Source: Alteripontixanthobacter muriae (lineage in GTDB: Bacteria; Pseudomonadota; Alphaproteobacteria; Sphingomonadales; Sphingomonadaceae). From it: DNA of 64,000 nt. The stretch spans positions 88,966 to 152,965 of the forward strand of contig NZ_JAAFZT010000015.1 in assembly GCF_013336795.1 (NCBI RefSeq), read 5' to 3'. Both the position numbers and the translations under genes were made by a program. Shown one piece after another: positions 15,789 to 24,927 of this stretch (its first letter is position 1; every line of letters starts with the position of its first letter). The notes beneath the pieces are model-generated. The model ran no database searches, was not told where the DNA came from, and saw only the letters and a list, made by a program, of their open reading frames with translations.

Positions 15789-17849
15789 ATGAAGATCAAA
15801 CGGATTTCACGCTGGACAGTCAGCATCACTCTCGCCATGGCGCTGGCTCTTCCGGGCGCGGCACAGCAGTCATCGGTGGCGACGAACAACGTCGTCGTGA
15901 ACATGCGCGACGTGGACATCGCGGACGTGGCGCAGCAGATCTCGCGCATTACGGGGCGCACGATCATCCTCGATCCCAGTGTGACCGGCACCGTCAATGT
16001 CACGAGTTCCGCACCGCTCAGCCCTGCGGGCGTGTGGGAACTGTTCGTGAGCGTGCTGCGCGGCCAGGGATATGCGGTCGTTCGCAACGGTCGTGCCTGG
16101 CGTGTCATACCGCAGGCGACGGCCGTGCGCGAACCTGCAGGCGGCGCTGTAAGCGGCCGGGTCGTCACGCGACTGATATCCCTCAGGAACCTGGAGCCCG
16201 AGGCGGCTGTCCGTATCTTCCGCCCCCTGATTGCCGCATTCGGCAGTATCGAGGCGGTTACCAATCCGAACGCCATTGTGGTGACCGACTATGCGGACAA
16301 TGTCGCGCGGATCGCATCGCTCGCCCAGTCGCTGGACCGGGGCAGCCAGCGCGAGGAACAGAGCTTCGCCACGATCGATATCGCCCGCGGTTCCGCGCCA
16401 GAGATTGCAACCGCGATCGAAGGTATCATCGGCGGTGAGGAAGGTGGCCCCCGCGTCGTGGCGGACGAACGTGCCAATGTCGTGCTGGTCCGCGGCACGC
16501 TGTCCGAGATCGCCGAGGCACGCCGCATCGCCGACACGCTGGACAAGATCAATGGCGAGGCAAGCATCACGCGGGTAATCCGGCTGCGCTACAATGATGC
16601 GGAAACAGTCGCAGCCATCGTAGGTGGCCTGATCGGCGGCGACAGGCGGGCGAACAATCCCGTTGCAAGCACGCTTGGCACAATCGGTGACAACCGCCTG
16701 GTGAGTGGCGCCGTGCCAGTGCAGGAGACGGTTTCTGCCGTGGGCGGCCTTCCGGCGCTCGGGCAGACTGCCGGCTTCCCCACTGCCGGCGGTTTGCGCA
16801 ACACGCCGATCGGCAGCACCGTACCCGGCGGCGTCGTGGGCTATTCCAGCGAAACATTGTCGGTCCAGGCAGCGCCGGAATTGAATGCCATCGTCATCCG
16901 CGGTGCGCCGAGCGAGATCGCCTCGATCGAAAACCTTATTACAGAACTCGACATCCGCCGCCCTCAGGTGATGATCGAGGCGGCCATCGTCGAGATCACC
17001 GGCGATCAGTCGGAACAACTCGGCCTGCAGCTTGGCCTTGGCGGTGCGGCCGACATTCCGCTGAACTCCGGCGGCACCTCCTTCACCAACCTTGGTCTTT
17101 CGCTGCGACAGGCGCTGGCGATCGTCGGCGCGCCGGCGGCAGGCGCTCTTGCCGTCAGCGGCCTGTCGGCGGCGCTCGGCAGCCGCGGCGACTTTGCGCT
17201 GCTGGTGCAGGCGCTGGGGCAATCGACACGCGCCAACCTTCTCTCCACCCCCAGCATAACCACGCTCGACAACAAGCCTGCCGAGATCGTCGTCGGGCAG
17301 AACGTACCGTTCCGCACCGGTGCCTTCGTGTCGGAGGGCATCAACGTGACGCCTTTCACCACCATCGAACGCGCGGACGTGGGCATCACCCTGCGCGTCG
17401 TCCCACGCATTCACGAGGGCGACACCGTTCGGCTCGAGGTCAGCCAGGAGGTGTCCTCCCTCGTCGGCAGCGTGGTCGGCGCGGCTGATATCATCACCAA
17501 CCGCCGATCCATCCAGACGACGGTCATGGCCGATAACGAGCAGACGATCGTGCTCGGCGGACTGATCAGCGACGATCAGATCGAAACGCGCAGCCAGGTT
17601 CCCATTCTGGGTGACATACCCGTCATCGGCGAACTGTTCAGAAGCCGCCAGGAACAGAAGACCCGCCGAACCCTGTTCGTGTTCCTGAAGCCGACGATCC
17701 TTCGCGATCCGCAAGCGGTCCGGGCGGCGGCGGGCGAGCGATACGATCAGGTTCGTGCGGCGGAAACGCTTCTCGAATATGACACGGACAGCCTGCTAAT
17801 CGACCCACCCGAAGCGCGTCTGCCGCTGGAGATTGACGGGGTTTATTGA
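15789..17849 (+). CDS. gspD: Type II secretion outer-membrane secretin GspD
   Basis: Outer-membrane channel of the T2SS, 686 aa. Signal peptide MKIKRISRWTVSITLAMALALPGAAQ; N0 domain NVVVNMRDVDIADVAQQISRITGR; N1-N3 KH-like repeats (VTRLISLRNLEPEAAVRIFRPL, SFATIDIARGSAPEIATAIEGI, ITRVIRLRYNDAETVAAIVG); then the secretin domain with ANLLSTPSITTLDNKPAEIVVGQ and the VPILGDIPVIGELF gate motif around residue 604. The tail after the barrel is short. ATG 15789 is chosen because it gives the signal peptide and is four bases after gspC. Confidence 0.96.
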   Translation: MKIKRISRWTVSITLAMALALPGAAQQSSVATNNVVVNMRDVDIADVAQQISRITGRTIILDPSVTGTVNVTSSAPLSPAGVWELFVSVLRGQGYAVVRNGRAWRVIPQATAVREPAGGAVSGRVVTRLISLRNLEPEAAVRIFRPLIAAFGSIEAVTNPNAIVVTDYADNVARIASLAQSLDRGSQREEQSFATIDIARGSAPEIATAIEGIIGGEEGGPRVVADERANVVLVRGTLSEIAEARRIADTLDKINGEASITRVIRLRYNDAETVAAIVGGLIGGDRRANNPVASTLGTIGDNRLVSGAVPVQETVSAVGGLPALGQTAGFPTAGGLRNTPIGSTVPGGVVGYSSETLSVQAAPELNAIVIRGAPSEIASIENLITELDIRRPQVMIEAAIVEITGDQSEQLGLQLGLGGAADIPLNSGGTSFTNLGLSLRQALAIVGAPAAGALAVSGLSAALGSRGDFALLVQALGQSTRANLLSTPSITTLDNKPAEIVVGQNVPFRTGAFVSEGINVTPFTTIERADVGITLRVVPRIHEGDTVRLEVSQEVSSLVGSVVGAADIITNRRSIQTTVMADNEQTIVLGGLISDDQIETRSQVPILGDIPVIGELFRSRQEQKTRRTLFVFLKPTILRDPQAVRAAAGERYDQVRAAETLLEYDTDSLLIDPPEARLPLEIDGVY

Positions 17850-17865
17850 GCGCGAGGCAAAAGCG

Positions 17866-18363
17866 TCAGTCTTCGCCCATGGTCAGCACGATCCTGCGCC
17901 CGCCACGCGCGAACACCGCCCTGTCCGCACCAACCGACTGCAGACGCAGCCCCGCTGCATCTTCGCCCACGGCAAGCGTAGCGGTCGATCCATCGACGAG
18001 CCGCAGCAGCACTTCAGCATCGTCGGGCAAACGGCCAACAATTCCGATCAGCGTCGGCAAGGAAGCAGGAGACGAACTGCGCTCGCGCAAGACCGGCGAG
18101 GCCGCATCGGCAGCTGTCGCTTGCTCTTCCGGTGCAAATGCGAATTCGGCTTGATCCAGCGGAGAGTTCGTGCCGAAGAGCGGCGGCAGGTTCGCGACGG
18201 ATGGATTTGCCGAAGCTAATGGCACGACCAACTCCGATGGATATGACCTTGACTGCGGCAATGGGTCCAAAGCGGGCGTGTCCGGTGAAAGAGCGATCGC
18301 CAATGCTGCGAATGCCAGCATCAGTGCAGTCAGACGAATGATCCGGTGGGCTGAAACGGTCAC
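17866..18363 (-). CDS. GspC/PilP-like periplasmic protein, accessory secretion operon
   Basis: A 165-aa bitopic protein: GTG start (overlapping the upstream stop as GTGA), transmembrane helix IIRLTALMLAFAALAIAL near residues 8-25, a low-complexity linker, and a C-terminal beta-rich domain TLIGIVGRLPDDAEVLLRLV and LQSVGADRAVFARGGRR. That domain has the rhythm of the GspC HR or PilP domains (LxGIVG, xLRLxDG, V-ADRAVF). It is the last gene of the minus-strand operon that converges with gspD (16 bp between stops). It is a third GspC-like product in the locus, inferred from pattern only. Confidence 0.62.
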   Translation of the reverse strand: MTVSAHRIIRLTALMLAFAALAIALSPDTPALDPLPQSRSYPSELVVPLASANPSVANLPPLFGTNSPLDQAEFAFAPEEQATAADAASPVLRERSSSPASLPTLIGIVGRLPDDAEVLLRLVDGSTATLAVGEDAAGLRLQSVGADRAVFARGGRRIVLTMGED

Positions 18364-19442
18364 AGCCCCTCCTCCCACGGAACAAGCAGTGTCCCCTGCA
18401 ACAAGATTTCCGCTGGCCCGCGCGACTTGATTTGCGGCGAAAGCGCCCAGTCGCTCAAGCGCATGGGCGGGTTTCCGCTTTCCAGATCATCGACATAGGA
18501 GAGCACATTCTGCTGCGGGCCGGAAAGTTCCAGCGAATGGCGAAGGACACCCGATCGCGACGTGTCGGCGCGCGACAGGCTCATCTCGATGTCCTTCCCC
18601 CTGCCGAGCGCCAGCAGCACCTGTTCGGCTCTGGAAGCTGCGGCTGCAGCGTTCGGCGCGGCGATTGGATTGCCTGCCAGGAGCGGCCCATCAGCCTGCG
18701 GGTCGGCGCGAAGGCTCACTCTGTAACCTTCCATCCCCTCTTCCGCTCTTGATTGCGACACCGGCTGAAACTGGGCCAGCGTGGTGTTCCCGGCAAGTTC
18801 ACCGCGCAATTCGTCGGGATCAGTGGCTGTGTAGACGAGTTCCAGCGCACCATCGGCCGTTCGGGTGATCCCGGTAAGGATTCCGTTCTGCACAGACCTG
18901 CCGGCATAACTTAGCACCGTAGCGGACAAGCCGGGGAAATCCGGCAGCAGGGCCGAGGTGGTGCGAACTTTCTCTGTCGTTACGTTCCTCACAGCCGGTT
19001 CTCCCGTCGAGGCGAGTGACATGGCGGCAAGGATCGTGACGAGGCTTCCGGCAACGATGATGTAGGTCAGCCAGATATTCGGCGCTGGTCGCGAGGCAGG
19101 GCCGATGGGCCATTCCCCCTCCTCTGTCACAGCCGGCAGGCGGACGCCGTTTTCGGGTTGGGCGTTTGCAAGGAACTGCTCGAACTCATGCCGCCGAACC
19201 ACAATCACGCTGCGCGCATCAGGTCCGAACGGTTCTGTCCACACCAGCGCATTCAGCCTGAGCGGCACTGCTTCCTGCAACAATCCGGCGAAATCTGCGG
19301 CACCGTTGGGGCGGCGAGACAACTGAACCATCAGGCAAAGCTCTGCCGGAACGACTAGCCGAGAAGGAAACGGTAATTCGACCTCGTCGCTCGGGCTTGC
19401 TACTGATTGCACGACCTCATCGGCATCATGCGTATTTTTCAT
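18360..19442 (-). CDS. GspL/GspM (PilN/PilO)-like bitopic protein, accessory secretion operon
   Basis: 360 aa. A cytoplasmic part (residues 1-120) has VVPAELCLMVQLSRRPNGAADF and RSVIVVRRHEFEQFLANAQ, reminiscent of a reduced GspL actin-like domain; then a transmembrane helix IWLTYIIVAGSLVTILAAMSL near 121-143; then two periplasmic modules, one starting LLPDFPGLSATVLSYAGRSV and one GVLRHSLELSGPQQNVLSYVDDLE, the latter like a PilO/GspM ferredoxin-like domain. Its ATG overlaps the preceding gene's stop (ATGA). No exact family was recognised; the call rests on layout and neighbours. Confidence 0.55.
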   Translation of the reverse strand: MKNTHDADEVVQSVASPSDEVELPFPSRLVVPAELCLMVQLSRRPNGAADFAGLLQEAVPLRLNALVWTEPFGPDARSVIVVRRHEFEQFLANAQPENGVRLPAVTEEGEWPIGPASRPAPNIWLTYIIVAGSLVTILAAMSLASTGEPAVRNVTTEKVRTTSALLPDFPGLSATVLSYAGRSVQNGILTGITRTADGALELVYTATDPDELRGELAGNTTLAQFQPVSQSRAEEGMEGYRVSLRADPQADGPLLAGNPIAAPNAAAAASRAEQVLLALGRGKDIEMSLSRADTSRSGVLRHSLELSGPQQNVLSYVDDLESGNPPMRLSDWALSPQIKSRGPAEILLQGTLLVPWEEGL

Positions 19443-20521
19443 TGCAGCGCTGCGATGATCAGGAGCGGCACGAAGCCGGAAATACCAATGCAGCAGACGA
19501 TCCGTCGCGCCCTGCTGTCGGCAGATTTCCTGTCCCTTTCCGTAATCTTGATCAGGCGCTCTGCCGCCTCTCCCAGATCACCCTTTGCGAAGAGCGCCTG
19601 CCTCAGCGGAGAAAGGTGCAATGCAGCGCCGAGGCTTTCCCGCGTTTTCGGAATTCGCCCCGTTAGCAATTGCATTTCGAGCAGATATTGGCCGCTTATG
19701 CGAACCGAAACGGCAGGCGGAAGGTTCATCTGGTGAGCCGCTTCGATAATCTGGAGAACTGCAGCTTGCACCCTGGCGTCGGCGCGACCTTCCCGCTGCC
19801 ATAGAGCGAAAGCTATTCCGCCCGCCGCCATGGCGAGACCAGCCAGAATCCAGAACAGCGCCCATGCAGAAGCGGCGAGAATCCAGACAGTGGCGGAGAT
19901 AAGCGTCCTGAACCGATCCTGCCGCGCCTTTGATCGCGATGCCGCGATGATGGGGATGAGCCGCGCAAAAAGGCGGACCTGCATTTCCCGGCCTGGAAAA
20001 AAAGCAATTGCCTGACCCATCCAGCGCGGTACCACCGTGCTCCTAGCGATTTCAGCCGCGAAATCTTTGCTGGCGCAGAGATCATGGTAGAAGCTCCGGA
20101 GGTCGGCATCCGCTGACGCTCCAGCACCGCAAGCAAGCATCAGGTCTGCTGCCTGCACCGGTGAGTACCCGGCCTCCAGGCATTCGGCGAAACCGGCAAG
20201 CGAACTCGTCTGCGTTTCGTGCCGGGCGAAGCGAGCAAAGAGGCTGGTGGCAAGGCTGCCGGAGTATTCGTGATCGCCGTTGCTATCTGGCTTTTCAAAC
20301 CCGTGGCGGACGAAAGTCCGCTCAGGCTCTGCAATCTGGACACGAACGGGAAGACCCGCGGCGAATTGAAGGGCTGCAAGTGCCGCATCGGACAGGGGTC
20401 GACTCGCCGTGACTACCACGACGCCCTCGCCCTCCTGAAGAGCGACGATATGATTAGCGGCCAGGAAGTGAGGGCTGAGATCGACTGGCGCGGCCATCTT
20501 CCTCATGCCGGAAGACCGCAC
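19439..20521 (-). CDS. GspF-like protein with an N-terminal GspE/MshE-type domain, no ATPase
   Basis: Residues 12-80 (LSPHFLAANHIVALQEGEGV, VVVTASRPLSDAALAALQFA, GLPVRVQIAEPE) follow the MshEN/T2SSE_N pattern that normally precedes a secretion ATPase. What follows is instead a GspF-like helical region with a hydrophobic pair around residues 209-242, a second helical block (LLEMQLLTGRIPKTRESLGA) and a C-terminal helix IVCCIGISGFVPLLIIAALQ. No Walker motif is present. The start is uncertain: GTG at 20521 or ATG at 20506 or 20497. It heads an operon with the L/M-like and C-like genes, each joined by 4-bp overlaps. Confidence 0.6.
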   Translation of the reverse strand: MRSSGMRKMAAPVDLSPHFLAANHIVALQEGEGVVVVTASRPLSDAALAALQFAAGLPVRVQIAEPERTFVRHGFEKPDSNGDHEYSGSLATSLFARFARHETQTSSLAGFAECLEAGYSPVQAADLMLACGAGASADADLRSFYHDLCASKDFAAEIARSTVVPRWMGQAIAFFPGREMQVRLFARLIPIIAASRSKARQDRFRTLISATVWILAASAWALFWILAGLAMAAGGIAFALWQREGRADARVQAAVLQIIEAAHQMNLPPAVSVRISGQYLLEMQLLTGRIPKTRESLGAALHLSPLRQALFAKGDLGEAAERLIKITERDRKSADSRARRIVCCIGISGFVPLLIIAALQ

Positions 20522-20534
20522 GTAGCAGGCATGG

Positions 20535-20561
20535 AAAAAGGGCGCACCATGCGCCCTTTTT
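20535..20561. terminator. Bidirectional intrinsic terminator
   Basis: A perfect 12-bp inverted repeat (AAAAAGGGCGCA and TGCGCCCTTTTT) with a 3-base loop, A-tract on one side and T-tract on the other. It lies between the L,D-transpeptidase stop (20628, minus strand) and the start of the accessory secretion operon (20521), so it should end transcription of the transpeptidase gene and isolate the operon downstream. Confidence 0.85.
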
Positions 20562-20627
20562 CTCTCATCCCGCTGTCAGGCGCAATCAGAAACGGTCCGG
20601 AAACCCTTTGTCCGATACCTCGTCAGT

Positions 20628-21626
20628 TCAGGTAAATACGACCGTCACCCCTTGTGACACCGCCTTCGCAAGTTCTTCCGCGTCCCAGTTGGTCAGCCGC
20701 ACACATCCGTGGCTGTTACGTTTGCCGACCATTTTGGGATCGGGGCTGCCGTGGATGCCGTAGCCTTCCTTGCTGAGGTCGATCCACGTTCCGCCAACGG
20801 GATTGTTGGGCCCAGCGGCGATGGTGAGCTTGCGATCAGGGCCCCACTCGCGGCCTTCAGGACTGAAATAATATTTCGGAGCGGGCGCAATAGCAGCAAC
20901 GGTCATGTTGCCGCTAGGGCTGGGAAATTCACCGCTGCCAATGGTTGCAGGATAGCTGGCGACCATTTCACCCGCACTGTTCATGGCAACGACGGAGTTT
21001 TCATTCTTGCGAACTTCGATGCGCGCGACGTCGGCGTTCAAAGTCTCGTCACCCTTGGCGATGACGTTGATCGTCTGCCCGGCACGCGAGAAATCGACGC
21101 CGGGGTTCATGGCAGCGAGGAAATCGGCATCCATGTGAAACCGTTCGGCCAGCATTTCCTGCGCTGATTCGTAACCGAGACTGTCCAGTTCAGCCTTTGC
21201 TTCGAAATCCGCCGGAACATCCGTGAAGCTGCGGTTTAAGTCATCGGAAGTAATCGTATAGGTCTGAAACACGTCGCCGCCCTGCGTTTCAAGCAGCGAG
21301 CGCAGCAGGTCACCATCGATGCTGCCACCGGATCCGATACCATTGGCACGCCTGTAGGCGCTGATAGCGCGCCGCGTGTTCTCACCATTGTAGCCATCGA
21401 CCACACCGGGCGAATGGCGGCTGCGATCGAGCATGGTTTGCACTGCGATCATCTGCGCATCGCGCTTGCCGAGCATGCTGGACGTAATGCCGTCCGGCAG
21501 TGTGACGCTGAGCGAATTGCTTTGCGAACGATCAGCAGAATTGTTCAGTTCAGGTCCCGAAACCGATTGGGCCAGTGCAGTTGCAGGAAGGGCGAGTGCG
21601 GCGAGAGGTAGAAGAATAGTTTTCAT
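20628..21626 (-). CDS. L,D-transpeptidase with peptidoglycan-binding domain
   Basis: Signal peptide MKTILLPLAALALPATALAQ, then a helical peptidoglycan-binding-1-like region (AVQTMLDRSRHSPGVVDGYN, residues about 62-100), a linker with a LysM-like portion (AQEMLAERFHMDADFLAAMN, QTINVIAKG) and a C-terminal YkuD domain. The active-site motif is HGSPDPKMVGKRNSHGCVRL with catalytic Cys in SHGCVRL. Such enzymes cross-link or attach peptidoglycan stems in the periplasm. 332 aa is usual for the YcfS/ErfK type. A strong terminator follows at 20535-20561. Confidence 0.93.
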   Translation of the reverse strand: MKTILLPLAALALPATALAQSVSGPELNNSADRSQSNSLSVTLPDGITSSMLGKRDAQMIAVQTMLDRSRHSPGVVDGYNGENTRRAISAYRRANGIGSGGSIDGDLLRSLLETQGGDVFQTYTITSDDLNRSFTDVPADFEAKAELDSLGYESAQEMLAERFHMDADFLAAMNPGVDFSRAGQTINVIAKGDETLNADVARIEVRKNENSVVAMNSAGEMVASYPATIGSGEFPSPSGNMTVAAIAPAPKYYFSPEGREWGPDRKLTIAAGPNNPVGGTWIDLSKEGYGIHGSPDPKMVGKRNSHGCVRLTNWDAEELAKAVSQGVTVVFT

Positions 21627-21685
21627 GCCCCTGTAACGGCCGGTCGGTGAGCCGGTTCCCGTTTCGTTTCGCCTGTGCCGCCCTC

Positions 21686-23065
21686 TCAGCGGGCGATCGG
21701 CTCCCGCTCATTCGCCAATATACCAACAACTTGCGTCCAGACGGCGACATTCTGGCGAAGCTGCGCGATGTCGATCTTGTCCAGTGTGTCGTCCGGCGTG
21801 TGATGCAGGTCGAAATAGCGGGTGCCGTCCTGCTGAAGATCGATAATTGCGGTGTTCTGTTCGCGAGCGATATTGATGTCCGCCCCGCCGGTCGCGACGA
21901 TCGAGGTAGGTGCGACGCCGAACGGTGCCACGGCATCGGCGATGCGGCGGTACAGATCGGGATTGCTCTCTGTGAAGTTCGATTGGAACTGCCAGATACG
22001 GTCCGCGCCGAAATCGCTTTCCAGGCCCACGGCGATCGGTTCGTCGGCATGGGCGGCGGCATAGGCCTTGCTGCCCCAAAGGCCGGTTTCTTCGGCCCCT
22101 GCGAACAAGACCGTGATGGTGCGCAGAGGCTGGCCGGCGGCGGCAACGTTCTTCGCAGCGGCGGCGACGATGCCGCAGCCCGAAGCATCGTCGATTGCGC
22201 CTGTACCAAGATCCCAGCTGTCGAGGTGGCAGGCGACGAGGACCGGCGGGAGCGACGGTTCGCGCCCGACGATCTCGGCGACGACATTCCCGCTTTCCGT
22301 TCGCCCGAGGCTGCGCGGCGTAAGCACGAGGTTCATCGTGATCGGCCCATTGGCTCGTTCGAACATGCGCTCCAGATTATCGGCGTCCGGGTTCGACAGG
22401 GCACCGGCAGGGGTTGGCGCTACGCCGTCCGGGAAGCTGGTTCCGCCGGTATGCGGGTTCCGGTGATCATCGGTTCCGATGGACCGGATGACGGTTGCGA
22501 CCGCGCCCTTGCTCGCGGCAAGCCCCGCCCCCGTCCAGCGCGCCGGACCGGCGAAGCCGTAGCCCGAACCGTCCTGCGTCGGTTCCATGTCGTGGCTGAT
22601 AAAGGCGATCTTGCCTGCAAGGCTGCCAGCTGGTGCGGCGACCAGATCGGCATAGTTCAGGAACTGCACGACTTCTGCCGTAATGCCGCCAGCGGGTGTC
22701 GCGCTGGTGTTGCCGAGCGCAGTGACATGCATGGGCTGCGGGAATGGAGAGACGATGGTCGCGCGCTCGTCGCCGCGAACCCAGGTGTCCATCATGTAAG
22801 GCTCGTTCGCGACATTGGCGAAGCCCTGCTGCCGCAGCCAGTTCATCGCCCATTCGCGGCCCCGCGCCTCTGCCGGAGTGCCGGCCTGACGCGGTCCGAC
22901 CTCGGTCGTAATCCCTTCCACGAAGTCCCAGGCAATCATGTCGCTCTGCAACGCGGCTTCGGCCTGCATGGCGGCAGGTGCTTGTGCCGATAAAGGCTGC
23001 TGGGCAGCGAGAGCGGCGGGAATGACGAGCGGGAGAGCGGTAAGCGCAATGGCGATTCTTTTCAT
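21686..23065 (-). CDS. M28 family metallopeptidase (secreted)
   Basis: 459 aa from MKRIAIALTALPLVIPAALA, a Sec signal peptide; an upstream in-frame ATG at 23149 would add 28 non-signal residues. A PA-like insert lies in the middle (SLAGKIAFISHDMEPTQDGS). Zinc ligands are seen in VLVACHLDSWDLGTGAIDDAS (His and bridging Asp) and FAGAEETGLWGS (catalytic Glu and ligand Glu), with a later Asp in LESDFGAD and His in DLHHTPDDT. These mark a di-zinc aminopeptidase or carboxypeptidase Q-like exopeptidase in the periplasm. It is divergent from ettA. Confidence 0.9.
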   Translation of the reverse strand: MKRIAIALTALPLVIPAALAAQQPLSAQAPAAMQAEAALQSDMIAWDFVEGITTEVGPRQAGTPAEARGREWAMNWLRQQGFANVANEPYMMDTWVRGDERATIVSPFPQPMHVTALGNTSATPAGGITAEVVQFLNYADLVAAPAGSLAGKIAFISHDMEPTQDGSGYGFAGPARWTGAGLAASKGAVATVIRSIGTDDHRNPHTGGTSFPDGVAPTPAGALSNPDADNLERMFERANGPITMNLVLTPRSLGRTESGNVVAEIVGREPSLPPVLVACHLDSWDLGTGAIDDASGCGIVAAAAKNVAAAGQPLRTITVLFAGAEETGLWGSKAYAAAHADEPIAVGLESDFGADRIWQFQSNFTESNPDLYRRIADAVAPFGVAPTSIVATGGADINIAREQNTAIIDLQQDGTRYFDLHHTPDDTLDKIDIAQLRQNVAVWTQVVGILANEREPIAR

Positions 23066-23235
23066 GGCGCATCTGCTATCGTTGGCCCTGCTCCCTGTCC
23101 AGCACCGCGGCAAAAGGCTCCTCGCCCCAGCCGCCGACTGCAGGCGCATAACCCTCCTTGCCCCCGCGCGCGACAGACCCTATCTGCGGGCGCAATCCAT
23201 TACCCAGCGACAGAACACAATCCGAAGGACGCCCG

Positions 23236-24912
23236 ATGGCCGCGCAATACGCCTATGTCATGAAGAACATGACGAAAACCTTCCCCGCTGCCCCGAAGCC
23301 GGTGCTGAAGGACATCAACCTGCAATTCTACCAGGGTGCCAAGATCGGCATCGTGGGTCCAAACGGTGCAGGCAAATCCACCCTGATGAAGATCATGGCC
23401 GGGATCGATACCGAATATCAGGGCGAGGCCTGGGCCGGGGAAAACATCACGGTCGGCTATCTGCCGCAGGAACCGCATCTGGACGAGAGCAAGACCGTTC
23501 TCGAAAACGTCAGGGACGGTGCACGCGAAACGGCCGACATGGTCGACCGGTTCAACGAGATTTCCATGCAGATGGGCGATCCCGACGCGCCGGATTTCGA
23601 CGCGCTGATGGAAGAGATGGGCGATTTGCAGGCGAAGATCGACGCGGTCGATGGCTGGACGCTCGACAATCAGCTTGAAATTGCAATGGAGGCGCTTCGC
23701 TGCCCGCCTTCCGATGCTGCGGTCGGCCCTCTTTCCGGTGGCGAAAAGCGCCGTGTCGCCCTCACACGCCTGCTGATCCAGAAGCCTTCGATCCTGCTGC
23801 TGGACGAACCCACCAACCACCTCGACGCTGAAAGCGTGAACTGGCTGGAAAATCACCTCGCCGAATATGCCGGCGCGGTGCTGATGATCACCCATGACCG
23901 CTACTTCCTCGACAATGTCGTCGGCTGGATCCTGGAACTCGATCGCGGGTCGTATTACCCTTACGAGGGCAATTACTCGACCTACCTGGAGAAAAAGGCG
24001 AAGCGGCTGGAGCAGGAGGACCGCGAGGAGTCCGGACGGCAGAAGGCAATTTCCGACGAATTGCAGTGGATCCGGCAGGGCTCCAAGGGCCGCCAGACCA
24101 AATCCAAGGCGCGTATCAAGAAGTTCGACGAACTGGTGGACGCGCAGAAGGATCGCAAGCCGGGCAAGGCGCAGATCGTCATCCAGGTGCCCGAGCGCCT
24201 TGGCGGCAAGGTCATCGAGGCCAAGAACCTGACCAAGTCCTTCGGCGACAAGCTGTTGTTCGAAGACCTGTCCTTCATCCTGCCCCCGGGCGGGATCGTG
24301 GGCGTGATCGGGCCGAATGGTGCCGGCAAGTCCACCCTGTTCAAGATGATCACCGGTCAGGAAGAGCCCGACAGCGGCTCGATCGAGATCGGCGAAACGG
24401 TTCATCTCGGCTATGTCGACCAGAGCCGCGACGATCTTACATCCAAGAACAATGTCTGGGAGGAGATCTCGGACGGGCTCGATTACATGCAGGTAAACGG
24501 GCACGATATGTCTACCCGGGCCTATGTCGGCGCCTTCAACTTCAAGGGGCAGGACCAGCAGAAGAACGTCGGAAAGCTCTCGGGCGGCGAGCGCAACCGC
24601 GTTCACATGGCCAAGATGCTGAAGAAGGGCGGCAACGTCCTGCTGCTGGACGAACCGACCAACGATCTCGACGTCGAAACCCTTCGCGCGCTTGAAGACG
24701 CGGTTGAAAACTTCGCCGGTTGCGCCGTGGTCATCAGCCATGACCGCTTCTTCCTCGACAGGCTGGCAACTCACATCCTGGCCTTCGAAGGCGACAGCCA
24801 TGTCGAATGGTTCGAAGGTAATTTCGAAGCTTACGAAGAAGACAAGCGCCGCCGTCTGGGCGATGCGGCAGACCGCCCGACGCGGCTTGCCTACAAGAAG
24901 CTGACGCGCTGA
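23236..24912 (+). CDS. ettA: Energy-dependent translational throttle protein EttA (ABC-F)
   Basis: 558 aa with two ABC domains and no membrane part. Opens MAAQYAYVMKNMTKTFP; Walker A1 GPNGAGKST at residues 41-48; signature LSGGEKRRVALTRLL; Walker B LLLDEPTNHLDAESV; the arm and linker between; Walker A2 GPNGAGKST again; LSGGERNRVHMAK and LLLDEPTNDLDVETL; C-terminal ADRPTRLAYKKLTR typical of EttA. It binds the ribosomal E site and gates entry into elongation by ADP/ATP ratio. The ATG 23236 is preferred over an upstream frame extension because it begins the family's N-terminus. Confidence 0.95.
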   Translation: MAAQYAYVMKNMTKTFPAAPKPVLKDINLQFYQGAKIGIVGPNGAGKSTLMKIMAGIDTEYQGEAWAGENITVGYLPQEPHLDESKTVLENVRDGARETADMVDRFNEISMQMGDPDAPDFDALMEEMGDLQAKIDAVDGWTLDNQLEIAMEALRCPPSDAAVGPLSGGEKRRVALTRLLIQKPSILLLDEPTNHLDAESVNWLENHLAEYAGAVLMITHDRYFLDNVVGWILELDRGSYYPYEGNYSTYLEKKAKRLEQEDREESGRQKAISDELQWIRQGSKGRQTKSKARIKKFDELVDAQKDRKPGKAQIVIQVPERLGGKVIEAKNLTKSFGDKLLFEDLSFILPPGGIVGVIGPNGAGKSTLFKMITGQEEPDSGSIEIGETVHLGYVDQSRDDLTSKNNVWEEISDGLDYMQVNGHDMSTRAYVGAFNFKGQDQQKNVGKLSGGERNRVHMAKMLKKGGNVLLLDEPTNDLDVETLRALEDAVENFAGCAVVISHDRFFLDRLATHILAFEGDSHVEWFEGNFEAYEEDKRRRLGDAADRPTRLAYKKLTR

Positions 24913-24927
24913 ACTTCTCGCTGCCGG

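Noticed and set aside
15870..17714. 614-codon open frame antisense to gspD
   Set aside because: Codon-bias shadow of a GC-rich gene; no domain, and gspD on the other strand is unambiguous.
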